Shown: in pieces, positions 35,001 through 47,383 of the stretch
Layout of the letters: the number at the start of each line of letters is the position of its first letter
How positions within the stretch are numbered: the first letter of the stretch is position 1
Assembly (NCBI RefSeq): GCF_010015445.1
Contig: NC_053118.1
Span: 23,530,437-23,594,436 of the forward strand
Source: Perca fluviatilis
Lineage: Eukaryota > Chordata > Actinopteri > Perciformes > Percidae
Direction of reading: 5' to 3'
Length of the DNA: 64,000 nt
Notes under the pieces: generated by a model
Database searches by the model: none
Told to the model about the DNA's origin: nothing
The model's input: the letters and a program-made list of their open reading frames with translations, nothing else
Program-made: the position numbers and the translations under genes

Positions 35001-37479
35001 AGGCTGTGGTGATGGCAGTGTGTTTAGTTCTCGGGTGGAGCAATGTCATGTTCTTCGCCCGAGGTTTTGAAATGCTCGGCCCTTATGTCATCATGATACA
35101 GAAGGTAGGACTCAGTCACAGTGGTGCATGCTAGTGGAGCTCATGAGTCATGTAGAAATAGTAGTTTGTTACACGCACACTGACACACGCACACACACAC
35201 GCACGCACGCACACACACACACACACACGCACACACACACACACACCTGTACCGAAATGTTTTGAAGCAGATGTATTCAGTTGTTTTGGTTTTTGAGGTT
35301 CACCTATTTGTGTTTGCAGACTGACCTAACGTGTCTCATTTCCCCCTAGATTATATTTGGAGACCTGACCAAGTTCATGTGGCTGAGTTTCATTGTGCTC
35401 ATTGGTTTTTCCACCTGTGAGTATATTCTGGGCGACATATACAAACAAGCATTTAACCCTCACGCAGCTTGTGAGATAAGAAATTCTTGAAATAAGATAG
35501 TTTAGACTTTTCTACTCTCTCACATACTTTAAAAAATTTTTTTTCTCAGCCCTGTGGGTGGTGTATATGACCCAGGAGCCTGAGTCCATTCCTGCATATC
35601 GCTCCTTTCCCATCACCCTCTTCTCCCAGTTTGAGCTCAGCGTGGGCCTCATAGATCTGCCTGTGGACCAAACCATCACTACCCACCCGATCGTCTACGT
35701 GCTGCACTGCACCTTCTCTGTTGTCTCCTACATCCTTCTTCTAAATCTACTGATAGCTATGATGAGTGACACACACTGGAGGGTGGCCCAGGAGAGAGAT
35801 GAGCTCTGGAGGACTCAGGTAACTACAAACACACACACACACCATCATTATCATGTCCCTGTGCATTACTGTCATGGTCACAAGCGGTAATGATGTTGTA
35901 CAGGTGGTAGCCACAACGCTGATGCTGGAGAGGCGGCTGCCCCGCTACCTGTGGCCTCGGCTCGGGGTGTGTGGGCTCAAATACGGTCTGAAGGAGCGCT
36001 GGTATCTCAGGTAAGACAGTACTGCAGTAACAGAAACAGAAGCTTTAAAGCCCCTGGAAGTCCCGTCCACTTCAAACCATAGAGAAGAGCACAGTCAAAA
36101 ACACGTACGGAAATCTCTCATGTGAAACAACAAAAACGTTTTGATAGAAAATAATGTGTCCATGTGTCCCTATCAAAAAAAGAAAAGGTTTCCAGGTTTT
36201 AAAACACCCTTAAATAGATATATAAAAATATATTGTATCTGGAAATTTCAGTGCAGTGACAACATTTTAGGCTTAGTATTTTTGCTCACAATCACATAGA
36301 GAGAATTTTGTCCACTGACCACAACCTAATTGGTCTTTAATGCAGCCACAAGTCATGTTGCGGTGTGAGTAAGAAGCCCAACTCTCACTCTTGCAGATCC
36401 AACATGGCAGATCTATTATTATCACACCTCCTCCATCTAAATACGGACTGCATCAGCTTATCATGTAGGTCAGAGGTTCTCACATTTTTGTCAGCCAAGG
36501 AGCCTTAACAAGATAGAGAATATACTAGGGAACCCCTCATGTATGTCCCTTGGAGTAATTCAACGTAGTTTTTATTTTATTTATTTTTTTACACTTCTTT
36601 GTTTAGTGAAAGAACCCAAGAGAAATGTATTAGAAAGATATTAGACATGTATTAAACATATTTGCAGATTGTAAGAGTTATTTGTTAGATTAAAAAGTAA
36701 TGCATGAACTATTATAGATTTAACATTTTAAATATTTGTTGAACTATGTTGACGCCTTTTGTAAAAACAAATGATTATGTCATAAATGAATCTATTTAAA
36801 TTAATAATTTTCACGGGCCCCCTGGCAGAGTGCCACGGACTGCACTTTGCATTATGGGAAATGTAGTCATCTCTAAAGTTTGACCCATATGAGTGATCAA
36901 AAGTCAGGATATCTTGGCTTCTGTGGTTTGGTTTGTCTCTTACGACTCTTCCAACTTAAGGGAAGCGCTATACCAAATTACTGGCTCACCCTTTTAAACA
37001 TCATGTTGATAGTTCACATATCTAATTCTTATCTAGTGTTTTAAGCCATCAATCTGCTAGGGACTGCAGATGAAAATTAGCCTGCATGGCTAAATCTAGC
37101 ACATTTACATGTTGGACTTTGTGCTCATGTTGATTAATGTGTGTTGTCTCTTTTAAATAAAGAAACTAAAAAAAAAACATAGTGAGAGTATTTGAGTGCC
37201 ATTTCACTCTTCTATCTTTGCAGGGTTGAGGACAGAAACGACCCAATGTTGCAAAAGATGCGGCGTTACGCCAAGGCTTTCTCTAAAGACGAGGAAAAGG
37301 AAAAGGAGGGATTGGAGAAGTCTGACACGATAAAGGGGTCCATCTCAGGAACCCCCAAGCTCAGACCTAAAAACAATGCGAGGTCTCTGACAGGGTGGCA
37401 GATGATTCGCCACAGCGCTTTGGGTTTGGAGATGGAGCAGGAAGAGCCAGAGGAGGACCAGGACATTAAATATGTTTAG
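32022..37479 (+). CDS. trpv6: TRPV6-type epithelial calcium channel
   Basis: Calcium-selective TRP channel for apical Ca2+ uptake, in fish typically gill and gut epithelium. Coding exons: 32022-32152, 32276-32373, 32465-32587, 32830-32970, 33128-33226, 33366-33541, 33652-33798, 33899-33978, 34103-34238, 34601-34687, 34777-34853, 34939-35104, 35350-35416, 35550-35818, 35904-36010, 37224-37479. They total 2160 bases, 719 residues. An N-terminal ankyrin region (about 40-300) holds [22 protein letters not shown] and [15 protein letters not shown]. Six membrane segments lie at about 332-590. The filter is GLID (542-545), with the Ca2+-binding Asp of TRPV5/6 kept. S6 runs into [15 protein letters not shown] and a charged tail. 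The start follows a splice acceptor, in good context. It is called trpv6 rather than trpv5 because fish usually carry one TRPV5/6 gene and by order next to ephb6. Confidence 0.95.
34374..34439. repeat. Perfect 26-base inverted repeat in a trpv6 intron
   Basis: Arms 34374-34399 and 34414-34439 (ATAGTATTTGTCTGATATAT... on the left) are exact reverse complements around a 14-base spacer. Half of each arm is TA repeat, and the unique ATAGTATTTGTCTG part proves a true palindrome. Confidence 0.85.
35175..35246. repeat. (CA)n microsatellite
   Basis: CA run with GC interruptions in a trpv6 intron, about 70 bases after an exon. Confidence 0.9.
36475..36850. repeat. Probable DNA-transposon-derived fragment
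   Basis: It begins AGAGGTTCTCACATTTTTGT and ends GGGCCCCCTGGCAGAGTGCC, with an AT-rich middle. The CCCCCTGGCA... and TTCTCA...CAGCC ends resemble hAT-like elements found across vertebrates. Placement is from memory and boundaries are rough. Confidence 0.4.
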
Positions 37480-37796
37480 GAAGAGATTCTGCCTGAGCCT
37501 GAAGAGCATTCTCTGAGCCCTTCCTTCATCTTACAGTCCTGAACATATAAAGTACACAAAGTGTTTATGAACATACTTGCAAGACGAGGACTCAACCGAC
37601 CCAATCTGTCTATACATTCAACTGTGCAATTATTCCAGCAGTATTATGCTTTAGAAAAGAGTGTGTTATTTTTTTATATAAAATAGTAGTAGTATAGTAT
37701 AAAACTGTAGCAGTAATATTTGCTCAGCTAATATAAAGTGAAACAGACATTCAACTTATTATGTATTTGTATGAATTTTTTTAATATCAGAATAAA
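37480..37796 (+). terminator. trpv6: trpv6 3' UTR and polyA signal
   Basis: A 3' UTR of about 310 bases ends at an AATAAA hexamer (37791-37796). The stop codon of the opposite-strand lectin gene is only 363 bases further on, so the two genes converge. Confidence 0.7.
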
Positions 37797-38158
37797 ACCT
37801 TGTTGAAACAAACTTACTGGCCCTCATTTGTGGAAAAAGTCAAACAGCAGTTTATAGAATCATAAGAGTAAAGTACCCTAAATAGTGCTTATAAGCTTAA
37901 CTGACATGTTAGAATACAAATAAGTCAACACAATGCTACACAAAAATATAATGTATACAATAAAATCTGACTAATAATTTCATTCAAGTGTTACACATAA
38001 AACTATAATCTAAAAAGCTTCATTGTCTTTCTTTGCTGGATATTACGGATTGAAGTGTGAAGTGGAAAGAGACATGATTATAAATGTTATGGAGGATTTG
38101 ATGCTTGTTGACAGAGATTGGTTTGCTCATTTTTCTGTTAAAAAGGAGACAGAAGTTG

Positions 38159-38836
38159 TCAGAGCTGCACCTGACAGATGAAGTAGGTGTAGTCTTTGCA
38201 GGAAGCTTTGATCCAGTTCTCATTGCTGAGGATCCCACAATCCCCCTCTAATGGGTTGTCTGCCCAATAACTGCAAACAAAAGTAAATAATATTGACTAT
38301 TATATTGTAATCACAGGACATTGTGGTTATTAGTTTTTATGACACTTTTTTTAGGTATACCTGTAGGCTACAATCTAATCCAATTCAATACAAGAGTCCT
38401 TCCATAACAGATATCTGAATTTTTCAATTCAATTGCATGTTTTAGCATTAAGGTTATAGTTCACTATAGTATAGTGGTGGTCAGAGGTGTTTCTAATATT
38501 TTGACCCCTTAGAGGACAAAAAAATAGAAACACCTCTAAATATAATGCAGTAATAGTACAACATCATCTTGAACTATGACCTCAGTAATAAACACAAAAC
38601 TTACAAAAGCCGAACAGACCGTACAGGTGTACCTAATAAAGTGGAATAGAGTGTATTTTTTTTACTGAAAGTTTCAACTACATAAAGAGCAATTCCACAA
38701 AAAATTTATATTTTGCTTGCTCTTTATGAATTGACAAAACATAAAACTGGCACATAATTACAACTAACCCACCCTTATGTAATCTAAAAGATAGATAGAT
38801 AGATATATAGATAGATAGATAGATAGATATATAGAC

Positions 38837-38903
<67 letters not shown>

Positions 38904-38904
38904 C

Positions 38905-38972
<68 letters not shown>

Positions 38973-40738
38973 GATTAGTCGATTCATTAATCATTCATCA
39001 CCTCTCTCGCAGCACAGTGTTGTTGACCCAGGTCCATGTGGCTCCTTTGTGTCTCAGTCCGATCCAGTATTGCATTTTCCCTTGCTTTGCCAGAAAACTC
39101 TAGAAGGGAGAGCACCATTGACATTTACAAAAAATATACTGTGCCAAAATCACCATTTGTAATGCATGGTTATACTTCATGGTCAGGGAACAGATTGATA
39201 TCAGATCCACCTGAACTCTCTGGCTGGTAACAACAGCCAGATCTCCTCCTTTGGCGATGCAGATCTTCTGGCTCTCGTCCCAGCTCCGCCTGAAGGTGGA
39301 CAGGAAAAAACACGACCGGTCTAAAGTCAGCCACCCATCAGCGCACTGCTGACAGCCGCGATCTGCAAGGAGAGACGGATCAGGGCAGAAAACAAAAGGT
39401 CACTCAAATGTGGACTAAAGCATTTACTTCTTTTCTGCATCTTTAATTAGCTTTATGTTTTTCCTTATTGTTTTAATTACATTTTATTCCATTATGTTCT
39501 GTATACATGCAGTGGACGACTCAGGCTGTCTGAGTAGAAGGGGCGAAAAACTATTAAAAGGCTACCAGCAGCATGTGGTGGGGGACCAGCGTGCAGAGAG
39601 TTTTCTTGCATGTAGAGCAGCCTATGGCACTGCATCACGTTTTTCTCCACTGTAAGGGCACTTCATTCAGTTTTCTTGCACATTGGCCCACCACAGAGGG
39701 CACTTTATAATGTTTTAACTATAGGGGCATCCAAGAGCACTGCACATACTGTACATAGACTGTTTGTAATCATATAGCACTTTCAAATGATTTTTGTCTA
39801 AATCATTAGACAAAAATGATTTAGACATCTGATTTCTATTTAATTAAACGTTCTCAGTTCTCTAAAAAACAAGCATGTGAACTAACTTCCTCTGTTGCCT
39901 GTTTAAAAAACTATTTGTGGAAGCAGAACTGTCACCAGAAACATTGCGATTAAAAATAAAGTATGATTTGTTTGTCTTTTGATTTAGATGCTTCTTTGGC
40001 TTGTGCAAGGTTTTCTACCATGCATTTTTCTACCTGGTATCACACTCACATTGAGGTTGAATGCTGGGGAAGAGAGCCTGGCACTCCTCGTGGCTGCATG
40101 TTGGAGCAAATGGAGGACTTTGTCTGTCTATTCCTGTAGCTTCCGCTCTCTCTGGGCAGACTGTGGAGCCAGTTTGGACTAGAAAACAGAGCACAGTGGG
40201 AGGAGTTATAAGGGAAAAGAATGATGCCCCCAGGCTGCAGCAGAGCCACACTTATCTTCCTGTATCATTCTGTTATTAGGAGCAAAAATGGAACAAAAGC
40301 AAAGCGATTTCTTCTATTTCTGCACTCCCAGTGATACCTACAATCCTTTCATGATCTGCTTTGGTGCTACAAACCGATTCTAGACAGTATTTTTTGTTGT
40401 TGTTGTTTTTTTACAGTTTTGGCATGATCCATTGCTGCAGATACTCACGTTTCACACTGAGGATAATGACGACCAGCAGTAGGACCAGGCAGATTATGGT
40501 GAGGAACAAACATGCAGCACGGTACAGACGTGTGTTTCCTTCAGCCTGTTTGCCTGAAAGACATCAGCCTGATGTTAGAAAGATATTTGAGAATGAGCAC
40601 AAACACAAACAACCATCAAGGCTCTTGCCTACCTTTTCCCCCCTCCAGTTCAACAGATAACTTGGACTCGGGTGACAAGTTTTCACTGGCATCATCTTTT
40701 TTGTTCTCTCCATAACTGCGCCAGAATTTGATGTACAT
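38159..40738 (-). CDS. Type II transmembrane C-type lectin-like receptor, short-tail form
   Basis: Six phase-consistent exons on the minus strand: 40633-40738, 40449-40553, 40050-40178, 39211-39362, 39002-39099, 38159-38270; 702 bases, 233 residues. A short cytoplasmic tail (start MYIKFWRSYGEN) leads into a hydrophobic signal-anchor (about residues 48-70), a Cys-containing stalk exon, then a three-exon C-type lectin fold. Domain landmarks: an extra N-terminal Cys pair (long form), CADGWLTLDRSCFF, YWIGLR, WTWVNN, and a final SCKDYTYFICQ. The EPN/QPD and WND calcium-sugar motifs are absent (WIK stands where WND is expected), so calcium-dependent sugar binding is unlikely and an NK-receptor-like protein-binding domain is inferred. 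The exact orthologue was not recognised. A TATA box lies just upstream of the first exon. Confidence 0.85.
38470..38648. repeat. Dispersed repeat, copy 1 of an inverted pair
   Basis: Contains AGAGGTGTTTCTAATATTTT, TAGAAACACCTCTAAATATA and CAGGTGTACCTAATAAAGTG. A diverged inverted relative lies at 61305-61500 (TTTATTTAGGTACACCTAGC and AGTGTTTCTAAAATTTTGGG). Confidence 0.5.
38789..38972. repeat. (GATA)n microsatellite
   Basis: About 184 bases of GATA units with few interruptions, inside the lectin intron and ending 30 bases from exon 39002-39099. Open reading frames over it are repeat artefacts. Confidence 0.97.
39785..39822. repeat. Perfect 17-base inverted repeat
   Basis: AAATGATTTTTGTCTAA (39785-39801) and its exact reverse complement (39806-39822) are separated by ATCA, in a lectin intron. 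Confidence 0.85.
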
Positions 40739-40806
40739 GGCGAAAAGGGTCCTGGGATTTGTGATGCAGCTTGTTTACCCTGTCCTGCTCGGTCTGCCTG
40801 TCCTGC

Positions 40807-40831
40807 TGACTCATGCCTGAGTGCTTTTATA
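40807..40831 (-). promoter_or_regulatory. TATA box and AP-1 site before the lectin short-tail first exon
   Basis: Read on the minus strand, TATAAAAG lies at 40831-40824. TGAGTCA, an AP-1/NF-E2 type site, follows at 40813-40807. Initiation about 30 bases downstream of the TATA box would give a 5' UTR of about 60 bases before the ATG at 40738. This supports the 40633-40738 exon as a real first exon with its own promoter. Confidence 0.55.
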
Positions 40832-41177
40832 AGACGCCCCCCTCCTCCTTCCTTGTCTCGTTTCCATGGAAATGTGACATTCACCGATTCCTAAATTATT
40901 CATGGGGCACAGTGTTCTGCTTGTCCTTCAATTTCCAAAACTTTTATTGTGTCTCTCTTCGTCTCTTCCTTTGAGAGTGAGTGTGTGAGAGAGTGGCCGA
41001 CAGATACTGTATAGTTACTGGAGACATGTTACCCAAAACAACAGATAGGATTTGTTTCCTGAGGTCATTTCAGGCGAGTGTTTGTGTCGAACACAGTTCA
41101 CAAACAGAACATAGTCATTGACACAGAGCTGAAGCTTTAAATATGTCATTAAAGTTCAGGGCTGTGTGTAGAAAGTC

Positions 41178-41246
41178 AAACTGGGCCATAAAAAACACAG
41201 AGCTTGTTTGGCAACAACAAGCTCTGTGTTTTTTATGGCCCAGTTT
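41178..41246. repeat. Perfect 31-base palindrome with 7-base loop
   Basis: Arms 41178-41208 (AAACTGGGCCATAAAAAACA...) and 41216-41246 are exact reverse complements, with the loop TGGCAAC. There is no coding potential. It could be a fold-back MITE end or a small-RNA hairpin. Confidence 0.95.
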
Positions 41247-41555
41247 TTATGGGGGATGAAGCTAAAAAACAAAGACTATTTCCTTGTAGAGAATGGGGCG
41301 ATAATTTCACTCAAACTTTTTAAGGTAAAGATAATAAATTGTGACATAGTAGCTTTAGTGTGCTTTATTTATAATCACTATTAGAATTAGAGGCTTGTTG
41401 TTCAAAACGGAAACACACTGCTGTGCTATTTTTCTTTTTTTCAGTTTCACAAAACAAAATAGATAAAACAGACAGTAAAGTGAATACATATAAACAAATT
41501 ATTTCATAGTAGTGATAAGAAGCCTAATGTATATTTGTATTTGTTTCTTTGCATG

Positions 41556-41972
41556 TTTAAAGCTATAGTGCGTAGTGTCTGTCTCCCCCATGAGGAATTC
41601 TAAGTAATGACCATAGACTGTTAATATTAATGTAATAATAATATTTACAGTCAATGGTAATGACAACAAAACTGCCGGCGCATCCAGATGATGCACGCCT
41701 TCTGTAATCGCACACCACCCCCACCCATCTTCCGCGCAGTTGCTACGTAGCCAAGGAGGACACGGAGGATTAAAAAAACATGATGGACTCTTCAGAAGAG
41801 GTAATTATCTTCACTCGATTTCCTGCGCCCGAAAGACGCCAGACACCATTTTCTAAACACAGCCATGCTGAGAAATCCAGAGAGAGTTGTGTGGAGCTGA
41901 GTCTTAATTAGCTTTGTATCAACTCATTTGGCAATGGCTTGAATGTTAACGGACATTCAATAATATCTAAAT
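41556..41972. mobile_element. MITE-like element, truncated inverted copy
   Basis: Reads as the reverse complement of the 23880-24238 element, from TTTAAAGCTATAGTGCGTAG to about ACGGACATTCAATAATA, where similarity stops before the second terminal repeat. It includes an extra segment near 41612-41650. Confidence 0.7.
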
Positions 41973-42447
41973 TTAACTTAACATGCTTATTTTAGACAAC
42001 GATGACTACTAATGTAAACTTGATTTGTCTACTGCACCAACGTACTGCTTTGTGTTAATACAACTTGAACTGTTAAGTTAACGATCTTATTATGAGCCAA
42101 TGAGTCGAACAATAACGGGCATTATCACTGTAATAAAGATGTTACAGTTGATTACACTTTTTTTCCCAGAATCGCTGATTTACAACTTATGCTTTTATTT
42201 TTGTTTTAATCTGTTTTATGAGAACGTTTTTGTTTTTTTATGTACAGCAGCATGGAGACCATGATGATGAAAACACATTTCTCAGCAATGTAGGGGAGTT
42301 GATACAACGCCCTCATATTTGTTTGTTTTACTTCAAATTGTAATTTAGTGTGTGGGAAATATGATGAAGCAGTGTTAAAACAAAATGTGTTACAGAACAC
42401 CAATGATCACCTTTTCTTTCCAGAAAGACAAGCAGTACTTAGAGGCA

Positions 42448-42946
42448 GAGGTGGAAAAAGTGTTCAAATATTTTACTTAAGTAAATGTCGTAATACCACA
42501 TTGTAAAAAATACTCCTGCATTTAACAACTTATTTAACTCATTATGCAGAAAGCAGATTTCAGAATCATATACTATATTACTGGATTATAATTAGTGATG
42601 CATTAATGTATAAGCATCATTAATGTTGCAGCTGGTAAATGTGGAGCTAATTTCCACGACTTTATATACTGCTGTGCTGGGTAGTCTAAACAATTATGAT
42701 ACATCATAATGTATTAGGATAATATGTTGTGTAAACATTCTCAATCTGCAAAGTAACGAAAGCAGCCATGACAATGTAGTGGAGTTTTAAAAAGTACAAT
42801 ATTTGCCTCCAAAAGGTAGTTGAGTATTCAGTAGCATACATGGAAATACTAAAATAAAGTACAAGTATTTCTTGAGTTTTATTGTTATTTATTATTTCTT
42901 TTTATTATTATTACTTGAGTAAATGTACTTACTTCCACCAGTGCTT
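42448..42946. repeat. Interspersed element with GGCAGAGGTGGAAA ends
   Basis: The left end GGCAGAGGTGGAAAAAGTG and right end CTTACTTCCACCAGTGCTTA are roughly inverted. Inside are ATTTTACTTAAGTAAATGTC and TACTTGAGTAAATGTACTTA. This is a common percomorph repeat related to 20843-21527. Confidence 0.55.
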
Positions 42947-43031
42947 AAAGGCATTCTGAAACATGCTGTCTTTGGCGTTTCAGCTTTAGGCTATATCAAA
43001 CACATGCATTTTACATTTATACATTTTGTAC

Positions 43032-43452
43032 CTGTTTTTGTTTTAACCGGAGCGCCACCAAATAAAGCTTCTGAATAGACATCCTCAGACAGATTTTTCA
43101 GTTTAGAGTAGTGGCCTGGTTCTGCTTCCTCTAAAGCCAGGCAAAGACACAGACAGACATATGTTACCACACATCTGGAATTTGCTTTTAAATATTAAAT
43201 GCATTCTGAACTAAAATATAAAATATCTTAATATTATCTTTTTAAGTGTTTCATAAAACTTTGTGGAAATATTAGTGATAAAATTTTTTTTTGTGTAAAC
43301 CGGTATATAATATAAGCTTGTATTTTCTACTCTTATTATCAAGTGTTACCTGATTAAATTAAATGTCTTGTACCTTCAGTTTTGACCTCCAGCACTGGTT
43401 CACTTCTTTCCCCCTCTTTAATGATCTCCTGCATCTCCATGGCTCTTTTCAT
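43032..43452 (-). CDS. Alternative 5' coding exons of the lectin gene, long tyrosine-containing tail
   Basis: Two minus-strand exons, 43374-43452 and 43032-43130, join in phase with each other. The second ends in phase 1, exactly the phase needed to join the transmembrane exon 40449-40553 and skip 40633-40738. The full long form would be 774 bases, 257 residues. The tail runs from MKRAMEMQEIIKEGERSE through EEAEPGHYSKLKNLSEDVY to SEALFGGAPVKTKT. It contains YSKL, a YxxL-type motif, and a second tyrosine in DVYSEAL that is not a strict ITIM. An upstream ATG at 43440 is also possible. Seen: splice sites, phase and tail sequence. Inferred: use as an alternative promoter form. Confidence 0.65.
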
Positions 43453-44153
43453 CTGTTTCTCTAACTTTCGATTTTCTGGGGAAGTCTTTCAGACCCAGCT
43501 AGTCATCTGACAGTTGAGTTATGTAACCTTTTATAATGCAGCCTGAATTGCCTGTTGCAACATTTTTTTATTGTAATAAGTTTAATAATTTATAAGTCTG
43601 TAAAGGTTTCCAGTGACTCAATAATCGGTAAACACAGAACACTTCCTCATGAAGATTTCTCCTGTCTTTGTGCTTCCCCGCCTAAACGACATACAGAGTA
43701 CAGTGGCTTTGGGGGAATGCGCTTTGTGTGCGTACATATAGTCTCAACATGTTATTTAAGCATTGTTATGACAGAGTCTTGATTCAAAGGTGCAACTCAA
43801 TACTCAGTGCAAATGTATTGCTTGTGTGCTTATGTGCTGAGGTGTTTTTTTCCTGTTCCCACACTGTACCCCTATTCAGGGGCATAGTCTGGGAGTTGCC
43901 TTTTTCTCCTCGTCTCTCCTCATGTCATGCTGTATTTTCTTCCCAATTATATGTGTATGTACCTTGTAAAGCGCTTTGTGATTTATATCTGTGAAATGCG
44001 CTCTATAAATAAATGTTACTTACTTACTTACTTACTTACTTACTTCAATATGTTAATTTCATTTCTGCCTTTTTTTTATTGACATCTAAAACCACGGGAG
44101 TGGCAGATACAGACACATAAACACACAGAATCAGAAATATATGGATTTTCATC
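43453..44153. other. Spacer between lectin 5' exons and GABARAP-like gene
   Basis: No gene was recognised. A LINE-like 3' end (about 43855-44018, with TTGTAAAGCGCTTTGTGATT and ATAAATAAATG) ends in (TTAC)n at 44019-44045. Confidence 0.55.
43855..44045 (+). repeat. LINE-like 3' tail plus (TTAC)n
   Basis: The TTGTAAAGCGCTTTGTGATT and CGCTCTATAAATAAATGTTA sequence is typical of the 3' ends of fish non-LTR elements. It is followed by about six TTAC units. Confidence 0.6.
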
Positions 44154-44508
44154 TTTATTTTCCACAAAGGTTTATGATATTAATTTACAAAAAAACTATT
44201 TGCATTAAATACAGCAGACTGAGAAAGATTATGAGAGATCTGTCAACATAATTTCAATAACTTCCTTTTGCGATCGATGCATTCATTCTTTCTTTTCACC
44301 CCTCGTCTGTTCTAAAACACATTATGCTCTCCCCAAAATAACGACCCCTCTGCCTTGTGCGAAGCATTTCTTCCACCATATACTGTAGTTACTTATCAAA
44401 ACTAATATAGAGAATAAAAGTGATGTGAAGCATTACAAACAGCCTTAACTCTTTATCCCTCTGACAGTCTCATTCTCTCTCTCTCTCTCTCTCGTCTTTT
44501 GTCCTCCC
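44154..44508 (-). terminator. GABARAP-like 3' UTR with polyA signal
   Basis: Reading down the minus strand from the stop at 44509, AATAAA appears at 44159-44154, which defines a 3' UTR of about 350 bases. A short CT run lies inside it (about 44474-44492). Confidence 0.55.

Positions 44509-47383
<2,875 letters not shown>

Larger units (their letters stand above)
40739..43031. other. Lectin alternative intron/upstream region
   Basis: No coding exon was seen between the two alternative first-exon sets. It holds the TATA promoter (40807-40831), a perfect hairpin (41178-41246), a truncated MITE (41556-41972) and a dispersed repeat (42448-42946). Confidence 0.6.

Noticed and set aside
38764..38994. 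Minus-strand frames reading repeated SIYL
   Set aside because: Pure translation of the GATA microsatellite.
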